Positions 1-6,612 are shown, numbered from the stretch's first letter. The stretch is DNA of 8,287 bases from an uncultured Oscillospiraceae bacterium (GCA_934463345.1 CAKSJL010000073.1:1-8287), one strand, 5' to 3'. Numbers and translations are program-made. The notes: a model not told the origin generated them from the sequence alone.

Positions 1-190
1 GCGAAATAAAAGTTTCGCCAGCCTTTTCAAAGGCTGTGGGTTTCCAAAGGGCAAAGCCCTTGGTCGTTCTCCGCAGAGGACGAAATGCTTTTTCCTTCGG
101 GCGCATTTACAAGGGTGAATTACTGAACAGTCCGGTGGACTGTTCAGTAAGAGGGGACGCTTTGCAAGAAAAAGCGTCCACTTGGAGTTT
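1..190. repeat. Tandem hairpin intergenic element (no gene)
   Basis: No coding region is visible here. Instead there are seven consecutive inverted repeats: 1-6/13-18 (6 bp); 19-26/29-36 (8 bp); 44-52/56-63 (8 bp with one bulged A); 64-71/76-83 (8 bp including one T-G pair, CGCA loop); 83-88/103-108 enclosing a small CC-TTCG-GG hairpin; 120-133/137-150 (14 bp perfect, GGT loop); and 155-163/171-179 (9 bp perfect). The block lies directly downstream of the terminator of the gatB-aspRS operon and may continue past the window edge. Such density of hairpins suggests an intergenic repeat family (MITE- or REP-like) or a structured RNA. I cannot tell which, and transcription direction is unknown. 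Confidence 0.7.
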
Positions 191-195
191 TCCTG

Positions 196-233
196 AAAAT
201 TAAAAATCGCCAGTCAGATTCTGACTGGCGATT
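196..233 (-). terminator. Rho-independent terminator of the gatCAB-aspRS operon
   Basis: A perfect 13-bp stem (205-217 with 221-233, three-base loop 218-220) begins 12 bases past the TAA stop of the GatB-AspRS gene. On the minus strand it is followed by a T-rich tract (TTTTTAATTTT, 206-196). The plus-strand side lacks a comparable T-run, so it is oriented for the minus-strand operon. Confidence 0.92.
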
Positions 234-245
234 AGCTTTAATCTA

Positions 246-3116
246 TTAAGGCAAAAGTCTGTTTATGTCTCTTGGGAACATACTGCACATTCTTACATTC
301 GGAGCTTCGATGATCTTCATTACAAGTCTTTCGAGTCCGATTCCAAGACCGCCATGCGGAGGAAGTCCGTATTTATGCGCTTCAAGATAGTACTTGAAGT
401 CATCCGGATTAAGTCCCTGAGCCTTCATCTTTTCAACCTGTTCATTGTAATCGTGAATTCTCTGTCCGCCGCTTGTTATTTCAAGGCCTCTGAAAAGGAG
501 GTCAAATTTATATGCAAGACGTGGATCATTACGATCGTTCATTGCATAGAACGGAGGCTTTGAAGAAGGGAAGTGGGTAACAAATATGAAATCACTGTCA
601 AAGGTTTTCTTTGCATATTCGCATATTGCAACCTCATCTTCCGGTTCAAGGTCAAGCTTGTTCTTTGAACCCTTGTTTCCGAGAATCTCCTTTGCTTCAA
701 GAAGTGTAACGCATGGAATTTCCTTTATTACCGGAATATTTGCTTCAAGTATTTCAATTTCATTTGAATAATTTTCCTTAATATATTCCATTACATACTT
801 CAGCATTGCAGTTTCCATTGCCATAACATCATACATGCTGTCAATGTATCCCATTTCAAAGTCAAGACCGATATACTCATTTATGTGTCTTGATGTCGCA
901 TGCTTTTCAGCACGATAAACAGGTCCGATCTCGAAAACCCTGTCAAAGAACGCAACAGCTGTCTGCTTATAGAATTGTGGGGACTGGTTAAGGAAAGCCG
1001 GCTTGTCAAAATATTCAAGGTGGAATATATTTGAACCGCCCTCAGCGCCCTGTGCAACAATTTTAGGAGTATGAATTTCAGTGAAGTTTTCCTTGAGCAT
1101 GAATTCTCTGAAACCGTTGCATACACCCTCCTGAAGCTTGAATATTGCACGTTCATAGGAGTTTCTAAGCGAAACTGAGCGGTTGTTGAGGTTTATATCG
1201 AGTGTGCAGCCAAGGCGCTTATTCGGAACGTGAAGAGGATATTCCTCAGCCGGATTTGAAATAAGACTGATATTTTTAAGAATAATCTCAATGCCGTAAT
1301 AACCCTTGTCATTCTTTGTAACAGTACCGGTAATATTTACAAAGAAACCTTCCTTTAATCCTTCGATACTGTCGCTGCAATTTTCCGGAGAGTAAATAGT
1401 CTGTAAAATATATCTGCCGGTTCTTACAACGATAAATGAGAATTCACTCATGTTTCTTATTTTGTAAACGCAGCAACTGAGTGTAATATCCTTTCCGATA
1501 TTGTCAAGCGCTTCGGAAAGCTCAAATTCTTTTTTGAGATTTTCAGAACTGATCTGCATAATATTATTCTTTGATGACGGCTTATAAACGGCAGGATTTC
1601 TGTATTCCGACATGCAAAGCTTTATCTCGTCAGCCTTGGCTTCATCGGTTTCATCAGCGCATTTTCCAGCGGATTCAGCTGAGAGAGATGCGAGCTTTTT
1701 CTCAAGCTCTTCCTTTATAATCTTAGGAGTGCAAGCGCCTTTTAACTGCTTTGAACACTGACCCATAAGGAATCCGAAAACCTTTGTTTCGCCGTTTCTG
1801 TATTGCTCAACAGCCTGCTGATTAGTGGACAGGATTGCGTCAATGACCTCGTTTACCTTAGCCATATCGTTGACGATAAGCATTCCCTTTTCCTTTGCAA
1901 TTTCTTCCGGTGACTTCCCGGATGCGATCATTTCACGCAGGATATTTTTAGCGTCATTTTTTGAAACCTTTTCTTTGTCAGCCATTTCAACAAGCTTTGC
2001 AAATTCTTCTGCTGTAAACGGCAGACTTTCCATTGAAATCTCGCCTAAATTTACACGTCGCAGAAGCTCTACAATAACAAAGTTTGCAATACTTTTTGGA
2101 TTGCTGTACGCCCTTACAGCGCTGTCATAGAAGTCGGAAACGGTTTTCTGATTTACTATGATCTTTGCGTCTACATCGGAAAGACCGTATTCCTGAGTGT
2201 ATCTTGCAAGGCGCTTGTGAGGCATTTCCGGAAGCTGATCCTTGATGTTGTCAAGCTGCTCGTCTGTGAAGTTTACCTGGAGAATATCCGGTTCCGGGAA
2301 GTAACGGTAGTCGTGAGCGTCCTCCTTGGTTCTCATGGAGGTGGTTTCGCCTCTGTTGTCATTATAGCGTCTTGTTTCCTGAATTATACGCTTGCCCATA
2401 TCAAGAAGTCTTGACTGGCGCTTTATCTCATATTCTATAGCACGTCCGATTGACTTGAGTGAGTTTAAGTTCTTGCACTCAGTTCTTGTACCGAATTCCT
2501 TATCGTCCGGACGCATTATTGATACGTTTACATCACATCTGAGTGAGCCCTGTTCCATTTTACAGTCGCAGACACCGGCATACTGTAAAAGAAGGCTTAC
2601 CTTTTCAAAAAATGCCTTTGCCTCTTCAGCAGAGGAAATATCAGGCTCTGTTACAATTTCTATAAGCGGAACACCGCAGCGGTTGTAGTCAGCAAGTGAA
2701 ACAGCGTTGAAATCGTCATGAACGAGCTTTCCGGCATCCTCCTCAAGATGGATACGGTTAACTCGTATATTCTTTTTCTTTCCGTTTACTTCGATAGGTA
2801 CAAGACCGTTTATGCACAGCGGTCTTTCAAGCTGTGATATCTGGTATGCCTTAGGAAGGTCAGGGTAGAAGTAGTTCTTTCTGTCAAAAACTGAAAACTT
2901 GTTTATATCGCAGCCGAGAGCAAATCCAGCCTTTACAGCGTATTCAACAGCTGTCTGGTTAATTACAGGCAGAGTACCCGGCATACCTGTGCAGACAGGG
3001 CAGCAGCGTGAGTTCGGATTTCCACCGAATTCAGCGTTACAGGTACAGAATACCTTTGATTTTGTCAGAAGCTCGGCATGGATTTCAAGACCGATTACCG
3101 GAATATATGATGACAT
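246..3116 (-). CDS. gatB-aspS: GatB fused to AspRS2-type aspartyl-tRNA synthetase
   Basis: One uninterrupted 956-residue frame. Residues 1-475 are a full-length GatB: PVIGLEIH (6-13), a zinc-site cysteine set (C24, C26, C39, C42, with C38 adjacent), the DRKNYFYPD block (78-86), HLEEDAGK (123-130), GSLRCDVNVS (190-199), DYRYFPEPDI (269-278) and the helical/YqeY-like tail ending with GFLMGQ (448-453). A polar linker (about 476-520) follows. Residues about 521-956 form a class II AspRS of the archaeal/AsnRS-like type: OB-fold anticodon domain (540-625), motif 1 ending at P684, flipping loop AEGG (691-694), QSPQFYKQ (711-718), motif 2 YRAE (734-737), GGQR (883-886) and motif 3 GLGIGLER (923-930). 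It lacks the GAD insertion of bacterial AspRS. Predicted role: charge tRNA with Asp (probably tRNA-Asn as well) and, with GatA and GatC, amidate Asp-tRNA(Asn) or Glu-tRNA(Gln) in the cytosol. The start is fixed by AGGAGGT at 3125-3131, 8 nt upstream. It is the last gene of the operon, 16 nt after gatA. No ribosome site is seen before the internal Met502 or Met520, arguing for one polypeptide. Confidence 0.95.
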   Translation of the reverse strand: MSSYIPVIGLEIHAELLTKSKVFCTCNAEFGGNPNSRCCPVCTGMPGTLPVINQTAVEYAVKAGFALGCDINKFSVFDRKNYFYPDLPKAYQISQLERPLCINGLVPIEVNGKKKNIRVNRIHLEEDAGKLVHDDFNAVSLADYNRCGVPLIEIVTEPDISSAEEAKAFFEKVSLLLQYAGVCDCKMEQGSLRCDVNVSIMRPDDKEFGTRTECKNLNSLKSIGRAIEYEIKRQSRLLDMGKRIIQETRRYNDNRGETTSMRTKEDAHDYRYFPEPDILQVNFTDEQLDNIKDQLPEMPHKRLARYTQEYGLSDVDAKIIVNQKTVSDFYDSAVRAYSNPKSIANFVIVELLRRVNLGEISMESLPFTAEEFAKLVEMADKEKVSKNDAKNILREMIASGKSPEEIAKEKGMLIVNDMAKVNEVIDAILSTNQQAVEQYRNGETKVFGFLMGQCSKQLKGACTPKIIKEELEKKLASLSAESAGKCADETDEAKADEIKLCMSEYRNPAVYKPSSKNNIMQISSENLKKEFELSEALDNIGKDITLSCCVYKIRNMSEFSFIVVRTGRYILQTIYSPENCSDSIEGLKEGFFVNITGTVTKNDKGYYGIEIILKNISLISNPAEEYPLHVPNKRLGCTLDINLNNRSVSLRNSYERAIFKLQEGVCNGFREFMLKENFTEIHTPKIVAQGAEGGSNIFHLEYFDKPAFLNQSPQFYKQTAVAFFDRVFEIGPVYRAEKHATSRHINEYIGLDFEMGYIDSMYDVMAMETAMLKYVMEYIKENYSNEIEILEANIPVIKEIPCVTLLEAKEILGNKGSKNKLDLEPEDEVAICEYAKKTFDSDFIFVTHFPSSKPPFYAMNDRNDPRLAYKFDLLFRGLEITSGGQRIHDYNEQVEKMKAQGLNPDDFKYYLEAHKYGLPPHGGLGIGLERLVMKIIEAPNVRMCSMFPRDINRLLP

Positions 3117-3132
3117 TGTTGTTTACCTCCTA

Positions 3133-4587
3133 TCAGACAAGCTCAGGGGCTGAAACATCAAATGTCTGCTCAAAAGCGTCAGCCGCACCGATAATAGCCG
3201 CTTCGTCAAATTTTTTGCCGATGACGGACATTCCGATCGGCATTCCGTCCCTGTTGTAGCCGCATGTTGTTGAAATGCCAGGCAGTCCGGCGATATTTAC
3301 TGTTACTGTGCAGATATCAGCCTTGTACATTTTAACAGGATCAGAAACGTTTTCGTCAGTTCTGTAGGCAACTGAAGGAGTTGTCGGAGTAAGAATAATA
3401 TCACACTTTTCAAAAATGCTGTCATATTCGGCAGATATTTTCTGTTTAAGTGCAAGAGCCTTTCCGTAGTATGCGTCATAGTAGCCGCTTGAAAGGGCAT
3501 AGTTTCCGAGAAGTATTCTTCTCTTTACTTCGCTTCCGAAGCCCTCGGCTCTGGAATTGCAGATAAGTTCATTAAAGTGCTCGCCCTTGTCGCTTCTGTG
3601 ACCGTACTTGATTCCGTCGTATCTTGAAAGGTTTGATGAAGCCTCGGCAGATGAGATGAGGTAGTATGCCGGTACGGCATATTTAAGACTTGGCATGCTG
3701 CATTCAATAAGCTGTGCTCCCATTTCCTCATATCTTTTAGCGGCTTTCATAACTGCGTCAGCGATCTCGCTGTCAATACCCTCGCCGTAAAATTCCTTTG
3801 GCAGTGCGATTTTAACGCCCTTCATGCTCTTTCCTATGGCGCTGGTATAATCCATTGTCGGATTCTTTGAAACTGTTCCATCGTGTCTGTCATAGCCTGC
3901 GATCGCATTGAGAATAACAGCGCAGTCGTGTGCGTCCTTTGCAACAGGACCTATCTGGTCGAGAGATGAAGCGAACGCAACAAGACCGTAACGTGAAACT
4001 CTTCCGTAGGTAGGCTTTAAGCCTGTAACTCCGCAGAAAGCGGCAGGCTGTCTTATTGAACCGCCTGTATCAGAGCCGAGTGCAGCAGCGCACAGTGAAG
4101 CGGATACACATGCAGCAGATCCGCCTGATGAACCACCCGGAACACGATTTATGTCATAAGGGTTCTTGGTTTTTGCAAAAGCGGAGGTCTGTGTTGAACC
4201 GCCCATAGCAAATTCATCCATGCTTGTCTTTCCGAGCATTATGAATCCCTGTGAATTCAGCTTTTCAATGACGGTTGCGTTGTAAGGCGGAATGAAATTT
4301 TCAAGCATTTTTGAAGCACAGGTAGTTTTTATGCCGTCTGTACAGATATTGTCCTTTATTGCAAGTGGTATGCCGCAGAGCGCCGGAGCATTTCCGCTGT
4401 CTATAAGCTTCTGTGCATTTTTTGCATCCTCCGAAGCCTTTTCCTTTGTGACGGTTATGTAGCTTTCAATCTTTCCGTCATATTTTTCGATTCTTTTAAT
4501 ATAGGCATCAGCAAGCTCGGCAGCGGAAATCTCTTTGCTGTCAAGGAGCTTTCTCATATCCCTTATTTTAAGCTTTGTAATATCCAT
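3133..4587 (-). CDS. gatA: Asp/Glu-tRNA amidotransferase subunit A
   Basis: GatA is the glutaminase/amidase subunit of GatCAB. It hydrolyses glutamine and passes ammonia through a tunnel to GatB, where misacylated Asp-tRNA(Asn) or Glu-tRNA(Gln) is amidated. At 484 residues it matches the family's usual length. The amidase-signature catalytic triad is intact: K78 in AIKDN, cis-Ser S153 in GGSSGGSAA (151-159), and nucleophile S177 in GSDTGGSIRQ (171-180). These sit one position off the S. aureus residues K79/S154/S178. The C-terminal ILTPTTP (398-404) and AGLPGIS (433-439) blocks are also present. The start lies behind an AGAGGTTG ribosome site (about 4592-4599). It is 22 nt after gatC and 16 nt before the GatB-AspRS fusion gene, so it is co-transcribed. 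Nothing appears missing or unusual. Confidence 0.97.
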   Translation of the reverse strand: MDITKLKIRDMRKLLDSKEISAAELADAYIKRIEKYDGKIESYITVTKEKASEDAKNAQKLIDSGNAPALCGIPLAIKDNICTDGIKTTCASKMLENFIPPYNATVIEKLNSQGFIMLGKTSMDEFAMGGSTQTSAFAKTKNPYDINRVPGGSSGGSAACVSASLCAAALGSDTGGSIRQPAAFCGVTGLKPTYGRVSRYGLVAFASSLDQIGPVAKDAHDCAVILNAIAGYDRHDGTVSKNPTMDYTSAIGKSMKGVKIALPKEFYGEGIDSEIADAVMKAAKRYEEMGAQLIECSMPSLKYAVPAYYLISSAEASSNLSRYDGIKYGHRSDKGEHFNELICNSRAEGFGSEVKRRILLGNYALSSGYYDAYYGKALALKQKISAEYDSIFEKCDIILTPTTPSVAYRTDENVSDPVKMYKADICTVTVNIAGLPGISTTCGYNRDGMPIGMSVIGKKFDEAAIIGAADAFEQTFDVSAPELV

Positions 4588-4609
4588 TTTTCAACCTCTG
4601 ATTTCTGAA

Positions 4610-4888
4610 TTATTCAACGACCTTAGGAACAACGAAGCAATTTTCGCTGTTGACTGCATTCTGGAGAATTTTTTCTGTCGGCATGCTTGGCTCTGAAAAG
4701 TCCTCACGCAGATCATTCAGATATACATTTTTATTATCTGCCAGAGCGTCATAGCTTATGTCGATCTCTTTAATCGTATCCATAATTTCGATAATGCTTG
4801 TCATTTCCTCAGCGGTTTTTTTTAGCTCATCTTCTGTAAAGGAGAGCTTTCCGAGTCTGGAAAGATATGCGACCATCTCAAGATCCAT
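4610..4888 (-). CDS. gatC: Asp/Glu-tRNA amidotransferase subunit C
   Basis: GatC is the small subunit that wraps around the GatA-GatB interface and stabilises the amidotransferase; it has no catalytic residues of its own. The 92-residue length is normal. Family hallmarks are present: an N-terminal helix with YLSRLGKLSFTEDEL (8-22), the LREDFSEPS block (60-68), ILQNA (74-78) and the typical C-terminus FVVPKVVE (85-92). It is the first gene of the minus-strand operon. GAGGAAA at 4894-4900 serves as ribosome site, 5 nt before the ATG, and a strong promoter lies about 40 bp further upstream. It is followed after 22 nt by gatA. Confidence 0.95.
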   Translation of the reverse strand: MDLEMVAYLSRLGKLSFTEDELKKTAEEMTSIIEIMDTIKEIDISYDALADNKNVYLNDLREDFSEPSMPTEKILQNAVNSENCFVVPKVVE

Positions 4889-4926
4889 AGCGGTTTCCTC
4901 TTTTCTATAAAATAAACATATAGTTA

Positions 4927-4955
4927 ATTATACAGCATTCCGGCTGTTATTGCAA
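4927..4955 (-). promoter_or_regulatory. Sigma-A promoter for gatC-gatA-gatB/aspRS
   Basis: Read on the minus strand, TTGCAA (4955-4950) is followed by a 17-bp spacer and a perfect TATAAT (4932-4927). The expected start of transcription is near 4920, giving a leader of only about 30 nt before gatC. This leaves no room for a T-box or other tRNA-sensing leader, so expression from this promoter looks constitutive. Confidence 0.8.
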
Positions 4956-5031
4956 GTTTTTTCTGATATTTATGATAGGCGCAGCTGAAAAAATATATAA
5001 GATACCGAACAGGCTCTGAATAAATTTGCAT

Positions 5032-5050
5032 GGGCGACCAATGGCCGCCC
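5032..5050 (-). terminator. GC-rich hairpin, possible weak prfB terminator
   Basis: An 8-bp stem (5032-5039 with 5043-5050, loop AAT). On the minus-strand RNA all eight pairs form, one being G-U. On the plus strand one position is an A-C mismatch, so the structure favours minus-strand transcription arriving from prfB. The following bases (ATGCAAATTTATT) are only moderately T-rich, so termination is uncertain; it may simply be part of an intergenic repeat. Confidence 0.4.
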
Positions 5051-5053
5051 TTT

Positions 5054-5163
5054 AGAATCCGTCTTCACAAGCGTATGCACACGTCTTTCCAGCAAATTTT
5101 TTCGTATACTGCGTTAAAATTTTGCTTGGAAATCCGTACACATATCTTGTGAAGACGGGTTCT
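5054..5163. repeat. 110-base imperfect palindrome in prfB-gatC spacer
   Basis: The outer arms 5054-5071 and 5146-5163 pair over 18 bp with one T-G pair; 13 of these (5059-5071/5146-5158) are perfect Watson-Crick. After a weakly paired stretch the arms pair again (5086-5091 with 5127-5132; 5092-5096 with 5121-5125; 5097-5100 with 5116-5119), leaving a loop of about 15 bases. The 4956-5209 spacer has no gene, and this element fills almost half of it. It resembles a MITE/REP-like palindromic repeat or a long RNA hairpin. No flanking direct repeat is obvious. Confidence 0.75.
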
Positions 5164-5209
5164 TACTTTAATTCAATTGAAATAATGTTCCTGATCCGGG
5201 ATACTGCCG

Positions 5210-6328
5210 TTATTTTTCAAGCGTTCCATGAGAGAGCGACTTTAAGTATGCATTTATAAAGCCGTCAAGATCGCCGTCCATAACTGCACCAATATTTCCT
5301 GTTTCATAGCTTGTTCTGTGGTCTTTAACCATCGTGTATGGCATGAAAACGTATGAGCGTATTTGTGCGCCCCAGGCAATTTCCTTCTGGACGCCCTTAA
5401 TATCAGAAATTTTTTCAAGGTGCTCTCTTTCCTTGATTTCGATAAGCTTTGAACGAAGCATTTTCATAGCGTAGTCCTTGTTCTGGAACTGGCTTCTCTG
5501 GGTCTGGCAGGCAACGACTATGCCCGTAGGAATATGAGTCAGTCTAACGGCTGATGACGTCTTGTTGATATGCTGTCCGCCTGCGCCGCTTGCTCTGAAT
5601 ACGTCCATTTTGATGTCCTCAGGACGGATATCAACTTCTATGTTGTCATCGATTTCCGGCATTACCTCGACAGCAGCAAAGGATGTATGGCGTCTTCCGG
5701 ACGAATCAAACGGAGAAACTCTTACAAGTCTGTGAACTCCTGCCTCTGATTTGAGATAACCGTATGCATTGATACCCTCAACGAGTATTGAAGCGCTTTT
5801 AAGTCCAGCCTCATCACCGTCGAGATAGTCAAGCAGGCTTATTTTGAAATCGTGTGCTTCCGCCCAGCGGTTGTACATTCTGTAAAGCATTTCCGCCCAG
5901 TCCTGGGCTTCTGTTCCGCCTGCGCCGGCATGGAAGGTCAGAATTGCATTTGAATTGTCGTATTCACCGGTTAAAAGCGTTGCGAGTTTTTCGCTTTCAA
6001 GCTTTTTCTTGAACTGTTCGAGTCCCTCTTCAATTTCCTCAGCGGAGCTTTCATCGCCTTCCTCAATGCAAAGCTCAGTCAGCGCTATCAGATCGTCAAG
6101 CTGTGAGGAAAGGGATTCAAGACTTGCGATCTTGTTTTCTATAGCCTTGGTTTTCTGGAGAACCTGCTGTGACCTTTCAAGGTCATCCCAGAATCCCGGT
6201 TCAGCCGCTTTATTTCTCAGCTCTTCAAGCTCAGTTTTTGAGTTTTCAATGTTAAGTACATCTTCAAGCTCTTTTATTTCCGGAAGATAGGAATTAAGTT
6301 CAGATCTAAGTTCATCAAGTAATATCAT
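5210..6328 (-). CDS. prfB: Peptide chain release factor 2
   Basis: RF2 recognises UAA and UGA stop codons in the ribosomal A site and triggers hydrolysis of peptidyl-tRNA. The 372-residue protein is full length. It has an N-terminal helical domain (about 1-110, with PGFWDD at 44-49), the PCRF core, the SPF stop-codon anticodon-like tripeptide (S205-P206-F207) and the catalytic GGQ loop (G250-G251-Q252, in RASGAGGQHINKTSSAVR). SPF rather than PxT marks it as RF2, not RF1. The residue four positions before the GGQ glycines is Ala246, as in most RF2. AAGGAG (6339-6334) sits 5 nt before the ATG. Unusually, the gene is one continuous frame: codons 25-26 read CTT AAC (6256-6251), where many bacteria carry CTT TGA C for autoregulatory +1 frameshifting, and no AGGGGG-like stimulator precedes them. 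It has its own promoter and is separated from gatC by a 321-bp spacer. Confidence 0.97.
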   Translation of the reverse strand: MILLDELRSELNSYLPEIKELEDVLNIENSKTELEELRNKAAEPGFWDDLERSQQVLQKTKAIENKIASLESLSSQLDDLIALTELCIEEGDESSAEEIEEGLEQFKKKLESEKLATLLTGEYDNSNAILTFHAGAGGTEAQDWAEMLYRMYNRWAEAHDFKISLLDYLDGDEAGLKSASILVEGINAYGYLKSEAGVHRLVRVSPFDSSGRRHTSFAAVEVMPEIDDNIEVDIRPEDIKMDVFRASGAGGQHINKTSSAVRLTHIPTGIVVACQTQRSQFQNKDYAMKMLRSKLIEIKEREHLEKISDIKGVQKEIAWGAQIRSYVFMPYTMVKDHRTSYETGNIGAVMDGDLDGFINAYLKSLSHGTLEK

Positions 6329-6349
6329 ACAAACTCCTTAAAACAAAAA

Positions 6350-6437
6350 TTTATGCTGTGCTTTTGTCATGCAGCCGCATAAACGAATTTACGGCGACGT
6401 CACACAAACTTTGCACACAGTCTTTGTGCAGCGCTGC
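6350..6437 (-). promoter_or_regulatory. Structured 5' leader of prfB
   Basis: The predicted prfB transcript begins near 6449, leaving a leader of about 120 nt. In minus-strand RNA it contains a perfect 10-base palindrome GCAGCGCTGC (6437-6428), CACAAA/TTTGTG arms (6428-6423 with 6408-6403), a hairpin 6395-6374 with a UUCG loop (GCCG-UAAA paired to UUUA..CGGC), and TTTATGC/GCATAAA arms (6383-6377 with 6356-6350). Some of these overlap and would be mutually exclusive. It could be an RNA regulator of prfB or an inserted intergenic repeat. I recognise no known riboswitch class. Confidence 0.4.
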
Positions 6438-6455
6438 CTTGCTCACTTAAATTAT

Positions 6456-6484
6456 ATTATACTACATAATCTTGAAAACTGCAA
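6456..6484 (-). promoter_or_regulatory. Sigma-A promoter for prfB
   Basis: On the minus strand TTGCAG (6484-6479), a 17-bp spacer and a perfect TATAAT (6461-6456). It is arranged back to back with the plus-strand promoter at 6513-6540, with 28 bp between the two -35 boxes. Confidence 0.7.
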
Positions 6485-6512
6485 ATTTTTTGAGAAAGTT
6501 TTGTGAAAGTAT

Positions 6513-6540
6513 TTGAAAATATAAAAAAATGTGATATAAT
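6513..6540 (+). promoter_or_regulatory. Extended -10 promoter for zinc-finger membrane protein
   Basis: TTGAAA (6513-6518), a 16-bp spacer, and TATAAT (6535-6540) preceded by TG-A, making an extended -10 element. Transcription should begin near 6547, just past the ATG at 6541, so that ATG cannot be the translation start. Confidence 0.8.
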
Positions 6541-6602
6541 ATGATGTACGATATTATATTTTTGCGGATTATGGGGATTGTTTTTCAGCCGCAGAAATGT
6601 CT

Positions 6603-6607
6603 GGAGG
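6603..6607 (+). promoter_or_regulatory. Ribosome binding site that sets the start at 6613
   Basis: GGAGG followed by five A bases precedes the ATG at 6613. No comparable site precedes the in-frame ATG codons at 6541, 6544 or 6571, so the start is placed at 6613. Confidence 0.85.
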
Positions 6608-6612
6608 AAAAA

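Noticed and set aside
1..190. CRISPR array
   Set aside because: The repeated structure is inverted hairpins of different sequence, not a regularly spaced direct repeat.
881..1156. 91-residue minus-strand frame inside the AspRS half
   Set aside because: It lies in another frame wholly within the conserved synthetase coding region and shows no domain; it is a shadow.
2899..3259. Two plus-strand frames over the gatB start and gatA end
   Set aside because: They are antisense to conserved GatA and GatB residues and to the gatB ribosome site; shadows.
5172..5181. TTCAATTGAA palindrome after the prfB stop as a terminator
   Set aside because: It is AT-only at its core, too short, and not followed by a T-run on the minus strand.
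4956..5209. T-box riboswitch or small gene between prfB and gatC
   Set aside because: No T-box core sequence and no frame with a ribosome site; the stretch is explained by palindromic repeats and the promoter.
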